A DNA stretch of 64,000 nucleotides from Anaerostipes sp. (GTDB lineage: Bacteria; Bacillota; Clostridia; Lachnospirales; Lachnospiraceae). A model generated the notes under the pieces. That model had not been told where the DNA came from and ran no database searches. It saw only the letters and a list, made by a program, of their open reading frames with translations. Where the stretch lies: the NCBI RefSeq assembly GCF_018381315.1, contig NZ_JAGZSD010000004.1, forward strand, positions 62,001-126,000, given 5' to 3'. Below, piece after piece: positions 8,840-16,748 of the stretch (the first letter of the stretch is position 1; each line of letters starts with the position of its first letter). Both the position numbers and the translations under genes were made by a program.

Positions 8840-9524
8840 ATTTTATTACAACTCTTGTTAATGTTCATCACTATGCTACAATAAAGTGCATTACGCATAT
8901 TAAATTTCAATACAACTTTTGTTAATGTTCATCCCGGAAGGACTTTATACTGTTATCCTGCCGCAAAAGAATTTCAATACAACTCTTGTTATTGTTCATC
9001 CGTCAGTTTCCGGTGCCAAAACAGGAAGTAAAGGGAATTTCAATACAACTCTTGTTATTGTTCATCTCAACACCATATGCCCGCAGGCTGTATTTCCATC
9101 CATTTCAATACAACTCTTGTTAATGTTCATTCACAACTACCACGAATCATGAAATTGGGAATTATATTTCAATACAACTCTTGTTAATGTTCATTTGGAG
9201 ATTTTGCAGACATGATGGCAAAGAAAACCGATTTCAATACAACTCTTGTTAATGTTCATTCGGACTTGGTACCAGCGTCAGGATTTGCTTCTTACCCATT
9301 TCAATACAACTCTTGTTAATGTTCATTCTTAGATATTCCTTGTGCATATTTTTTGTAATCAGATTTCAATACAACTCTTGTTAATGTTCATTCCCTTAAG
9401 TTCATCTTTTTTCTTTTCCTTTCTCATCATTTCAATACAACTCTTGTTAATGTTCATTAGACAGCAAATATGTTCAGCAATCAAAAGAAAATAAATTTCA
9501 ATACAACTCTTGTTAATGTTCATT
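8840..9524 (-). CRISPR. CRISPR array, 11 repeats of 30 bases, no cas genes in the window
   Basis: Eleven repeats start at 8840, 8904, 8971, 9037, 9102, 9166, 9231, 9298, 9363, 9429 and 9495, with ten unique spacers of 34-37 bases. On the minus strand each repeat begins AATGAACATTAACAAG and ends GTATTGAAAT. That ATTGAAAT 3' end is the usual crRNA 5' handle of type I-B and several type III systems, so the minus strand is the crRNA strand. Polarity agrees: the 9495 end is perfect and next to an AT-rich leader with a promoter, while the 8840 repeat has two mismatches and 8904, 8971 and 9037 each have one. No cas1, cas2 or effector gene lies in the window. Confidence 0.97.
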
Positions 9525-9768
9525 CAACGTTTTTTCGTCGTTTCCTGTTTTTATTATAGCCAGTTTCCCTTATAAAATCAACGTTTCCTCTGTTTTTTCC
9601 CAACCGATTTTATGTTTTCTTATTTTCTCTTTTAATTGCTGTTTACCCGCCATTTTAAGCGGTTCTTCTGCATTTCCCATGTGAAGAGGTTGGGAAATTT
9701 AATCCTTCGTTTTTACTCTTTGTTTTATAAAAGGCAAACACCGGTCTCGTCATCCCGCCACAGCTTTT
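9525..9768 (-). promoter_or_regulatory. CRISPR leader with array promoter
   Basis: An AT-rich stretch of about 244 bases with homopolymer runs lies next to the perfect end of the array. On the minus strand TTGATT (9576-9581) and TATAAT (9553-9558) are separated by 17 bases. Transcription would start about 20 bases before the first repeat. No gene is supported here. Confidence 0.75.
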
Positions 9769-9909
9769 TTAGTGTCCGCAATGCCCTCCGCAGCTGCTGC
9801 AGCTGTTTCCGCAGTGAATTGACTTCCCTTTCTTCTTATCCCGCACCATACTTCTGACAATCAGGCCTACGATGCCTAAAACAGCTACTCCTACAATGAA
9901 AGTTCCCAT
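9769..9909 (-). CDS. FeoB-associated Cys-rich membrane protein
   Basis: A 46-aa protein with one N-terminal membrane segment (TFIVGVAVLGIVGLIV), a basic stretch (RDKKKGK) and a Cys/Gly/His tail with CGNSC, SSCGGHC and a final GH. This is the layout of the small FeoB-associated Cys-rich proteins found after feoB in many Clostridia. The role is thought to be in Fe2+ transfer at the membrane but is not established. The start has AAAGGAGGTGCAG just upstream. It lies 59 bases after the feoB stop on the same strand. Confidence 0.85.
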   Translation of the reverse strand: MGTFIVGVAVLGIVGLIVRSMVRDKKKGKSIHCGNSCSSCGGHCGH

Positions 9910-9929
9910 TCTGCACCTCCTTTAAATTT

Positions 9930-9956
9930 CAGGCCTGCACGTTCAGTGCAGGCCTG
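9930..9956. other. Perfect hairpin between feoB and the Cys-rich gene
   Basis: An 11-bp perfect inverted repeat (CAGGCCTGCAC with GTGCAGGCCTG) and a 5-base loop. It is not followed by a T-run on either strand, so it may act as an mRNA processing or stability element or a leaky terminator that sets the level of the downstream gene. Confidence 0.6.
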
Positions 9957-9968
9957 TGTTTCCCGAAT

Positions 9969-12152
9969 TTATTTTACTTCGGCCGCTCCTTTAATACTTA
10001 CGTTTAATTTTTTACTTTCCTTATATGGCCTTACTAACAGATAGATAAATCCGATTATCAGGATGAAAGCAGCAGCCGTCCCGATCCCGAAAGTTCCTGT
10101 AGTAATCAGTGTACCAATCTGATAAACACAGAGTGAAACCACATAGGCAAGAATTGTCTGGTATCCAACAGCAAACCAAAACCATTTTATATTGTTCATT
10201 TCTCTTTTTATGGCTCCCATAGCTGCAAAGCAAGGTGCACACAACAGGTTAAATACAAGGAAGGAATATGCCGCTGCTGCTGTCATGCTTCCGGCAAGTG
10301 TCCCCCAAATCTCGGCACCGTCTTCTGCCACTTCGGCAAAGCCAAACAAGATGCCAAAAGTACCTACTACATTTTCTTTTGCTACCAATCCGGTGATAGC
10401 AGCCACAGCTGACTTCCAGTTTCCCCAGCCAAGAGGTGCGAAAATCCATGAAATACCGTTGCCGATGGCGGCAAGGATACTGTGGTCGAGTTCCATATCC
10501 GTGAGCATTCTGAACTGTCCGTTGATCCATCCAAAATAAGTTGTAAACCATATAAAGATGGTAGAAAGAAGAATGATGGTTCCGGCCTTTTTAATAAAGG
10601 ACCATCCGCGTTCCCACATGCTTCTTAATACATTTGATACGGTCGGCATATGGTAGGCAGGCAGTTCCATTACAAACGGAGCAGGATCTCCTGCGAACAT
10701 CTTTGTTTTCTTCAAAATAATTCCTGAGCAGATAATCGCTGCAATGCCTACAAAGTAAGCACTGGGAGCTACCCACCATGCACCGTGAAACAGCGCACCG
10801 GCAATCAGCGCAATGATCGGAAGTTTTGCACCGCACGGAACAAACGTTGTTGTCATAATGGTCATCTTACGGTCACGGTCATTTTCAATGGTTCTTGATG
10901 CCATGATACCCGGTACTCCGCATCCGCTTCCGATCAGCATTGGTATGAAAGATTTGCCGGAAAGACCAAACTTGCGGAAAATACGGTCCATGATAAAGGC
11001 TACCCGGGCCATGTATCCGCAGGACTCAAGGAATGCAAGGAAAAGAAATAATACTAACATTTGTGGCACAAATCCCAGTACTGCACCCACACCTGCAACA
11101 ATACCGTCTAGAATCAGTCCCTGAAGCCATGCAGCACATCCGACAACATTCAGACCTGCTTCAATTACAGACGGAATACCAGGCACGCTGAGTCCAAAAA
11201 GCTTCCATCCGTCACCAAACACTCCATCATTTGCCCAGTCTGTAGCCCAAGTTCCGATTGTCGTGACAGAGACGTAATATACAGCGAACATTACTGCTGC
11301 AAAAATCGGCAGCGCGAGAAACCTGTTTGTAACAATACGGTCAATTTTATCCGAAACAGTCATTTTTTCTTTTCGGTTCTTCGTAATACATTTTTCAATA
11401 ATAGAAGAAATATAGGTATAACGCTCATTGGTAATAATACTTTCTGTATCATCATCCATCATATCTTCGATTTTCTTGATCTCAGCCTCTGCGTCCGGCA
11501 CCACCTTCATCTGTTCCCGGATCTTATCATCCTTTTCCAGTATTTTAATTGCAAAGAAACGCTTCTGTTCTGCCGGAATCTCGCTGCCCAGCTTCAGTTC
11601 CACTGCATTCAGCACTTCTTCTACTCTGGAATCAAATGTATGTACCGGGGGAGCAGACTTCTTGTCATTTGCAAGTGCTACTGCTTTTTCTGCCGCTTTT
11701 TTGATTCCTGTACCTTTGAGAGCAGAAATCTCTACTACTTCACACCCCAGTTTTTCACTGAGCTGTTTGATATGGATCTGGTCCCCGTTTTTCTCAAGGA
11801 CATCTATCATGTTGACTGCCATGATTACAGGAATTCCAAGCTCCATAAGCTGTGTTGACAGATAAAGATTCCTTTCGATATTTGTGCCGTCTACAATATT
11901 TAGTATGGCATCAGGGCGCTCTTCAATCAGATAATTTCTTGCAACAACTTCCTCTAATGTGTAAGGAGAAAGGGAATAGATTCCCGGAAGATCCATGATG
12001 GTGACATCTTTGTATCCTTTCAGTTTGCCTTCCTTCTTTTCCACTGTAACGCCAGGCCAGTTTCCTACAAACTGATTTGAACCGGTCAAAGCGTTAAACA
12101 GCGTTGTTTTCCCGCTGTTCGGATTACCAGCTAACGCAATTTTAATTGACAT
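9969..12152 (-). CDS. feoB: Ferrous iron transporter FeoB (copy 1)
   Basis: A 727-aa inner-membrane Fe2+ transporter. The N-terminal GTPase has the G1 loop GNPNSGKTT at residues 9-17, DLPGIYSL (G3) and a VNMIDV box (G4). A helical regulatory domain follows, then a polytopic membrane core with Gate-type repeats (GCGVPGIM, VPCGAKLP). It follows two feoA genes on the same strand. GAGGTAAATGCAG precedes the ATG. A DtxR-like palindrome at 12208 lies between feoA and feoB, so feoB may also have its own metal control. Confidence 0.97.
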   Translation of the reverse strand: MSIKIALAGNPNSGKTTLFNALTGSNQFVGNWPGVTVEKKEGKLKGYKDVTIMDLPGIYSLSPYTLEEVVARNYLIEERPDAILNIVDGTNIERNLYLSTQLMELGIPVIMAVNMIDVLEKNGDQIHIKQLSEKLGCEVVEISALKGTGIKKAAEKAVALANDKKSAPPVHTFDSRVEEVLNAVELKLGSEIPAEQKRFFAIKILEKDDKIREQMKVVPDAEAEIKKIEDMMDDDTESIITNERYTYISSIIEKCITKNRKEKMTVSDKIDRIVTNRFLALPIFAAVMFAVYYVSVTTIGTWATDWANDGVFGDGWKLFGLSVPGIPSVIEAGLNVVGCAAWLQGLILDGIVAGVGAVLGFVPQMLVLFLFLAFLESCGYMARVAFIMDRIFRKFGLSGKSFIPMLIGSGCGVPGIMASRTIENDRDRKMTIMTTTFVPCGAKLPIIALIAGALFHGAWWVAPSAYFVGIAAIICSGIILKKTKMFAGDPAPFVMELPAYHMPTVSNVLRSMWERGWSFIKKAGTIILLSTIFIWFTTYFGWINGQFRMLTDMELDHSILAAIGNGISWIFAPLGWGNWKSAVAAITGLVAKENVVGTFGILFGFAEVAEDGAEIWGTLAGSMTAAAAYSFLVFNLLCAPCFAAMGAIKREMNNIKWFWFAVGYQTILAYVVSLCVYQIGTLITTGTFGIGTAAAFILIIGFIYLLVRPYKESKKLNVSIKGAAEVK

Positions 12153-12207
12153 TCTGCATTTACCTCATTTCTTTTCATGTACACTTGTTTGCTTATGCTT
12201 ATTTATA

Positions 12208-12221
12208 TTAGTTTAAACTAA
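12208..12221. promoter_or_regulatory. DtxR-like palindrome upstream of feoB
   Basis: A perfect palindrome, TTAGTTTAAACTAA, in the 92-base gap between feoA and feoB. It has the TTAG-N6-CTAA layout of DtxR-family half-sites and matches the sites at 12747 and 18772. The linked regulator at 12894 is the obvious candidate to bind it. Confidence 0.65.
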
Positions 12222-12244
12222 CTACCCTATAAAATAAAACGGAA

Positions 12245-12466
12245 TTATTCGACTTCGATCATCTCTGCATCCGCTTTTCTTACAGACAACTCATATCCGC
12301 GCACTGTGATTTCCACCGGATCTCCAAGGGGTGCCACCTTTCTCACAAAAACATCTACACCTTTTGTAATTCCCATATCCATGATACGGCGCTTCACAGG
12401 TCCTTCTCCGTTCAGCTTCTTTACCTTTACCGTATTTCCGCATGCAATTTCTTTTAACGTCTTCAT
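12245..12466 (-). CDS. feoA: FeoA-domain protein (adjacent to feoB)
   Basis: A 73-aa SH3-like FeoA protein: GNTVKVKKLNG, then RRIMDMGITKG (the conserved LxxLGI-type core) and VRGYELSVRKADAEMI at the end. FeoA proteins are small cytoplasmic partners of FeoB needed for full Fe2+ uptake. AAAAGGAGAGAAG precedes the ATG. It starts 12 bases after the stop of the other feoA. Confidence 0.93.
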   Translation of the reverse strand: MKTLKEIACGNTVKVKKLNGEGPVKRRIMDMGITKGVDVFVRKVAPLGDPVEITVRGYELSVRKADAEMIEVE

Positions 12467-12478
12467 CTTCTCTCCTTT

Positions 12479-12694
12479 TCAGCTTACCATTATTTTATTT
12501 GCCATGTCTTTTCCAATCGCTACTCTGGAGTCTTTGACATTTACAATCACATTTCCCCCTATGACAGATACGACAGTGACATTCCCTCCCACTACAAATC
12601 CAAGGTTCTCGAGAAATCTTCTGGTCTCTTCCCTGCCGCCGACTTTACAAATGACATTTGCTTCCCCTTCTCTTACCATAGTTAAAGGCATCAT
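12479..12694 (-). CDS. feoA: FeoA-domain protein (first gene of the operon)
   Basis: A 71-aa FeoA-like protein with the core RRFLENLGFVVGGNVTVVS and the C-terminal VKDSRVAIGKDMANKI. It differs clearly from the second FeoA, so the pair is not a recent duplication. Two adjacent ATG codons open the frame; AGAAGGGAAA serves both. It is the promoter-proximal gene of feoA-feoA-feoB. Confidence 0.92.
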   Translation of the reverse strand: MMPLTMVREGEANVICKVGGREETRRFLENLGFVVGGNVTVVSVIGGNVIVNVKDSRVAIGKDMANKIMVS

Positions 12695-12746
12695 TTTCCC
12701 TTCTTTCTTTATTGGTATTGATTATCATTTCCGTTCCGTTCATCAA

Positions 12747-12777
12747 TTAGTATATTCTAACTCAAGTTAGTAGTCAA
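12747..12777 (-). promoter_or_regulatory. feoA promoter overlapped by DtxR-like operators
   Basis: On the minus strand TTGACT (12772-12777) and TATACT (12749-12754) are 17 bases apart. The palindrome TTAGTATATTCTAA (12747-12760) covers the -10 box, and a second near-palindrome, CTAACTCAAGTTAG (12757-12770), fills the spacer. Binding there would block RNA polymerase. Confidence 0.75.
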
Positions 12778-12787
12778 TATTTCCAGT

Positions 12788-12802
12788 TGATAATTTTTAT
12801 CA
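12788..12802. promoter_or_regulatory. Fur-like box between the feo operon and the regulator
   Basis: TGATAATTTTTATCA matches the 7-1-7 Fur/PerR consensus TGATAATnATTATCA with one mismatch. It lies upstream of both divergent promoters. A Fur gene is not in the window, so the regulator is unknown. Confidence 0.55.
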
Positions 12803-12814
12803 TTAAGCAAGAAT

Positions 12815-12843
12815 TTGATGTTGCAATGAAAATATGTTATACT
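12815..12843 (+). promoter_or_regulatory. Promoter of the DtxR-type regulator
   Basis: TTGATG (12815-12820) and TATACT (12838-12843) are separated by 17 bases on the plus strand, about 50 bases before the ATG at 12894. Confidence 0.6.
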
Positions 12844-12893
12844 TTCAATTGTTTTCATATGAAAAAATACTTACTTAGAAATGAGGTAAATTC

Positions 12894-13253
12894 ATGCATG
12901 CCAATGAATCTGCTGAAAATTATTTAGAAACTATATTAGTCCTCAGTAAATCACGTCCGGTCGTGCGTTCCGTAGATATCGCAACAGAGCTTGGTTTTAA
13001 AAAATCCAGTGTCAGTGTTGCTATGAAAAAGCTCCGGCAGAATGAACATATCACGGTTTCTCCCGAAGGGTATATCTATCTTACGGAGTCCGGCAGAGAG
13101 ATCGCCGAGATGATCTACGAACGTCATGAACTTCTCTCATCCTGGCTCACAGCACTGGGGGTCAATAAGGATATAGCGTCAGAAGATGCCTGCAGAATTG
13201 AACATGTCATCAGCAAAGAAAGCTTTGAAGCCATAAAAAAACATGTAAAATAA
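12894..13253 (+). CDS. DtxR/MntR-family metalloregulator (short form)
   Basis: A 119-aa protein with an N-terminal winged helix (SAENYLETILVLSK opening, recognition region GFKKSSVSVAMKKL) and a metal-binding dimerisation region with YERHELLSSWL and EDACRIEHVIS, where E, H and C are the expected ligands. It lacks the C-terminal SH3 domain of DtxR/IdeR, so it is closest in layout to MntR or short Clostridial iron regulators. Divergence from feoA-feoA-feoB and the palindromes in the shared region suggest repression of Fe2+ uptake when metal is plentiful. Whether it senses Fe2+ or Mn2+ cannot be told from sequence. GAGGTAAATTC precedes the ATG. Confidence 0.88.
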   Translation: MHANESAENYLETILVLSKSRPVVRSVDIATELGFKKSSVSVAMKKLRQNEHITVSPEGYIYLTESGREIAEMIYERHELLSSWLTALGVNKDIASEDACRIEHVISKESFEAIKKHVK

Positions 13254-13280
13254 AGAGGTGCCAGCCGGCACCTCTTTTTT
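13252..13280. terminator. Bidirectional terminator between the regulator and the GGDEF gene
   Basis: An 11-bp stem (AAAGAGGTGCC with GGCACCTCTTT), a 4-base loop, and T-runs on both strands. It serves two convergent genes. Confidence 0.88.
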
Positions 13281-13284
13281 CTGT

Positions 13285-14955
13285 TTAATGCTTTGTCTCT
13301 TTTTTCTTTCCGTACATTTTGGCGTCTGCTTCCCGAAACAGCTTATATATGAACTCTTCTCCGTCACAACTCCCAGACGCACAGCCGCCGGCCACACAAA
13401 AACTCTCCGGATTTCCTTGGCTGCATCTGCGGGTACTTTCCTCCATATCAGCAAATGCCTTTTCTATCTGATCCTCCGATACACCCTCCATAAGTACAAC
13501 AAACTCATCTCCCCCGATCCGGTAGCATTCTCCAAAGTCTGAAAATGCTTTTTTAATCATGGCTGCTGAAGCTTGGATGAGTCTGTCTCCCGCTGTATGA
13601 CCGTAGGTATCGTTAATATGCTTCAGATTATTGATGTCAAACACAGCTACTGCAAAAGATCCCTGACCGCCTCTGTGCTGCAGGACTTCCGCATCCCGGT
13701 CAAATGCCGCCCGGTTTCCCATGTCTGTCATGGTGTCCTTATAAGCAAGCATCCTGTAAGTATCCGCTTCCATACTGGTCCTGAGCAGTCCGACACCTCT
13801 TTTCAGACTTCCATAGCATAGAAAAATATAAAATGCAATAAGCCCGGCGCGGAAAAACAGGGAATTATCCCCGCTGCCCAGGGGACGAAATGACAAGAGA
13901 GAAGCCATTCCTCCGCAGGATAGAACTACAATGCCCGCCAGTACAAAAGAGGTATCACTGTTGCGGTAACAGATCTGTTCCCGCAGACACAGGAAAATAC
14001 TCACTGCCACTGCTGCCGCCATCAGAATATGGGTCACCGGCAGAGTTTTGAGCAAATCTGCAATCCCGGCCATGTAAAGTCCTGTGCACAAAAATGTCTG
14101 AAGTATAAACAGCAGGCTGAAAATCTCCAAAACCCGCTTTCCATGGCTGCAGATCTGACGAAGGAAAAATAGAAACGGCACCGGCAGAAGCGTAAACAGT
14201 AAAAATGAGAGAATATACACCGGAGCTAACTGATCTGTCAGAAATTGTGGAATTTTGGAATCTGTAATGATCCACATGGTTGAAATCAGAATAAAAACAC
14301 CTAGGTACATAAAATCCAATCTGTTGAAATCCAGTCTCTTGAAACGCAGGAAAAAGAACAAAAGGAGAAAACACAGTCCCAGTACACCGGAAAGAATGGC
14401 GAACAAAGCGATTCCCAGACAGTCCTTCCAGATCATCTGCGTCACCGAACTGCGGCTGCCCAGTATCACCCCTGGAATCTTCCATTTCCCCGGAGTATTG
14501 GGAGCAGTAAGTCTCACAGCAACAGTCTTTCCCTGCAGATCCTCCGGCAGCCGGATCACATTCCAGACATTTCCCAGAATCCATCCCGCCGGCCCCTTAT
14601 TGCCTCTGCCATAAGAATATACCTTTTTCTTCTCAACAAAAACTTCTGCGAACTGGTGGTAATTTTCCATGCACAACACTGCATCCTCCGGGGCTGTTTC
14701 TGTTAAATCCCTGTATATAGTCAGGCTTTCTCTCCTGCTGTCTTTTATGACCAAGGGCAGTTCTGAAATCTCAGTTTTCTTTCCTTGGTCTAAATAATAC
14801 CAGCCCTTTGACAGAACTTCCGCCTGCCCCTGCTCACTGATTCCGATATGGTCTGTTATAAAAGCTTTCCTGCTGTACAGAAAAACTCCTGCAGCTAAAA
14901 CGAGAGACAAACAAAAAAAAACGGCAAGAAAACGGCTCCTCTTCTGCTCTTTCAT
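13285..14955 (-). CDS. Membrane-bound diguanylate cyclase (GGDEF)
   Basis: A 556-aa protein. An N-terminal anchor (RFLAVFFCLSLVLAAGVFLY) is followed by an extracytoplasmic beta-rich region of ~170 residues, then about seven hydrophobic segments (residues ~180-385), a layout like the 7TMR-DISM receptors. The C-terminal GGDEF domain has the motif intact in RIGGDEFVVL, preceded by DTMTDMGNRAAF. The family makes the second messenger c-di-GMP. The RxxD inhibitory site expected just before GGDEF is not visible, so product feedback may be absent. The start at 14955 follows GAGGGGGA; a TTG at 14976 is possible. The signal it senses is unknown. Confidence 0.9.
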   Translation of the reverse strand: MKEQKRSRFLAVFFCLSLVLAAGVFLYSRKAFITDHIGISEQGQAEVLSKGWYYLDQGKKTEISELPLVIKDSRRESLTIYRDLTETAPEDAVLCMENYHQFAEVFVEKKKVYSYGRGNKGPAGWILGNVWNVIRLPEDLQGKTVAVRLTAPNTPGKWKIPGVILGSRSSVTQMIWKDCLGIALFAILSGVLGLCFLLLFFFLRFKRLDFNRLDFMYLGVFILISTMWIITDSKIPQFLTDQLAPVYILSFLLFTLLPVPFLFFLRQICSHGKRVLEIFSLLFILQTFLCTGLYMAGIADLLKTLPVTHILMAAAVAVSIFLCLREQICYRNSDTSFVLAGIVVLSCGGMASLLSFRPLGSGDNSLFFRAGLIAFYIFLCYGSLKRGVGLLRTSMEADTYRMLAYKDTMTDMGNRAAFDRDAEVLQHRGGQGSFAVAVFDINNLKHINDTYGHTAGDRLIQASAAMIKKAFSDFGECYRIGGDEFVVLMEGVSEDQIEKAFADMEESTRRCSQGNPESFCVAGGCASGSCDGEEFIYKLFREADAKMYGKKKETKH

Positions 14956-15082
14956 ATTTACATTCCCCCTCGTCAAACATTTTATTTATTTTAACATAAA
15001 CATGACGATTTCACCAGCTTTCCGTCCTGCATGGAAGCTGGTGAAACAGGGATGAGTGCAGATCTGATGGAGGATTTACATT

Positions 15083-16738
15083 TTATTGTTCCAGAAGTTC
15101 GAGAATTTCTTCTATGCTCTTCTTTCCAAAATAAACATCTTTCTCATTTACAATCATACAGGGTACACTCATAATCTGATATTTGTCCTTTAATTCTGGG
15201 TAGTGGGCCATATCATAAATGTCGGCCTCAATCTGCGGATTTTCAAGTGCAATTCTCTGCACTGCCATAACCAGTTCAGGACACATGGTGCAGGACAGAG
15301 ATACAACAGTCTGAATCCTGATTTTTCTGTCAATCTTTTTGATTCTTCTAAGCAATTCCTCATCAATGGCCTGTCCCGGACCGGCAGCATTATAAAGAGC
15401 GATGATAAAAGAATTAAACTCATGTCCTCCCGGAACTCCATGGAAGGAAGTGCCCAGATAATCTCCGCCGCTGTCACAAATACGGATTGCCGGATATTCT
15501 ATATCATCCCGATGGCCGCTTTCCATCTCACACCGGATATGAGGAGATAATCCCTCCATCTCTGAAGCAAAGCCTCTGACTTCCCCTGATATAGTGCTGC
15601 TGTCCGTATAAAATTTCAAAACCATATCCTTTTCTAACCTTTCAAAGACCGGCGCCAGCTGCTGCCTCATCTCTTCTGTCAGGAAACTGCCCTCTGTCTG
15701 TGTATCCTTCACGGACACATCTGCCGGTTTCTCTCTTTTCGGCACTGAGATCTCACGCTCCGGAAGCTTCAGTGCCTCATACATACCGGAAAGATATTTT
15801 TCTAAAGAGGTTGCGGCCACTGCGCCGTCTGAAACTGCTGTGACCACCTGTCTCAAATTCTTCACACAGATATCGCCTGCTCCGTAAATGCCGTCTGTGC
15901 TTGTCTTTTGATTGATATCTGTCACCAAATATCCGTCTTCACTCAGTTCCAGAAAATCCTTAAAAAGCTCTGTAGCCGGTGCGTATCCTGCAAATACAAA
16001 AATACCGAAACTCTTTCCTTCCGGCGGTTCATACTTCCATGTCTCACCAGTTTCATTATTTTTAAAAACTGCATACTGAAGAGTATTTTCCCCTCCGGCT
16101 TCTGCAATTTCGGTCTGATAGTGGACTTCAATTCCAGGATGGCTCCGAACCTGGTCTGCTATGGAGGCAGCACAAGTAAAATCCTCTTCTCTGACGATCA
16201 CTGTAACCTTTTTAGCATACTTTGTCAGAAACATGGATTCTTCTGCTGCAAAGCCGCCGCCCAAAACAAACACATCCAGCCCTGTAAAAAACTCTCCGTC
16301 ACAGGTAGCACAGTAGGCAACTCCCCGGCCCTGGAATTTTGTCTCTCCCTGAAAACCGATCTTTCTGGGACTTGCCCCTGTCGCAAGCACAATCCCAAGC
16401 GTCTTAAAGGTGCCTTTTTCTGTGACCACTTCTTTAACCTCTCCGTCCGGATGAAGTTCCCTGACTTCTGCCATCATAAACTCAGCTCCGAAAAATTCTG
16501 CCTGCTTTCTCATGTTCTCTGTAAGTCTGGTACCGTCTGTTTCAGGCACACCCGGATAATTGACAACTTCAGACGTAATTGTAATCTGCCCGCCCATCTT
16601 TTCTTTTTCTATGACCAGCACCCGATATTTTGCCCTGGCAAGATAAATGGCTGCGGAGAGCCCTGCCGGGCCTCCGCCTATTATGATGCCGTCATAGAGT
16701 TTGTTCATATCAAGTTCTTTCAACGTATCACCTTCCAT
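15083..16738 (-). CDS. AhpF-like peroxiredoxin reductase with permuted domain order
   Basis: A 551-aa FAD-dependent reductase. Residues ~14-325 are a thioredoxin reductase module with the FAD motif GGGPAGL and the redox pair C143-A-T-C146, then VLGGGFAAEES for NAD(P)H. Residues ~355-551 match the tandem thioredoxin-fold domain of AhpF (GVPGGHEFNSFIIAL, then SLSCTMCPELV with C483/C486). In enteric AhpF this domain is N-terminal; here it is C-terminal. It should pass electrons from NAD(P)H to AhpC, whose gene ends 10 bases upstream. The start is uncertain: the ATG at 16738 has no clear site; a TTG at 16723 has GGAAGGTG before it; an ATG at 16708 is also possible. Confidence 0.9.
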   Translation of the reverse strand: MEGDTLKELDMNKLYDGIIIGGGPAGLSAAIYLARAKYRVLVIEKEKMGGQITITSEVVNYPGVPETDGTRLTENMRKQAEFFGAEFMMAEVRELHPDGEVKEVVTEKGTFKTLGIVLATGASPRKIGFQGETKFQGRGVAYCATCDGEFFTGLDVFVLGGGFAAEESMFLTKYAKKVTVIVREEDFTCAASIADQVRSHPGIEVHYQTEIAEAGGENTLQYAVFKNNETGETWKYEPPEGKSFGIFVFAGYAPATELFKDFLELSEDGYLVTDINQKTSTDGIYGAGDICVKNLRQVVTAVSDGAVAATSLEKYLSGMYEALKLPEREISVPKREKPADVSVKDTQTEGSFLTEEMRQQLAPVFERLEKDMVLKFYTDSSTISGEVRGFASEMEGLSPHIRCEMESGHRDDIEYPAIRICDSGGDYLGTSFHGVPGGHEFNSFIIALYNAAGPGQAIDEELLRRIKKIDRKIRIQTVVSLSCTMCPELVMAVQRIALENPQIEADIYDMAHYPELKDKYQIMSVPCMIVNEKDVYFGKKSIEEILELLEQ

Positions 16739-16748
16739 TTGTGTATGA

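Noticed and set aside
8919..9152. 77-codon open frame across the repeats on the plus strand
   Set aside because: It lies entirely within the CRISPR array; its repeated peptide NFNTTLVIVH is just the translated repeat.
8840..9524. Self-targeting spacers
   Set aside because: No spacer was recognised as matching another part of the window by eye; a proper search is needed, so no claim is made.
9636..9857. 73-codon plus-strand frame
   Set aside because: It is antisense to the well supported 46-aa FeoB-associated gene and has no ribosome binding site.
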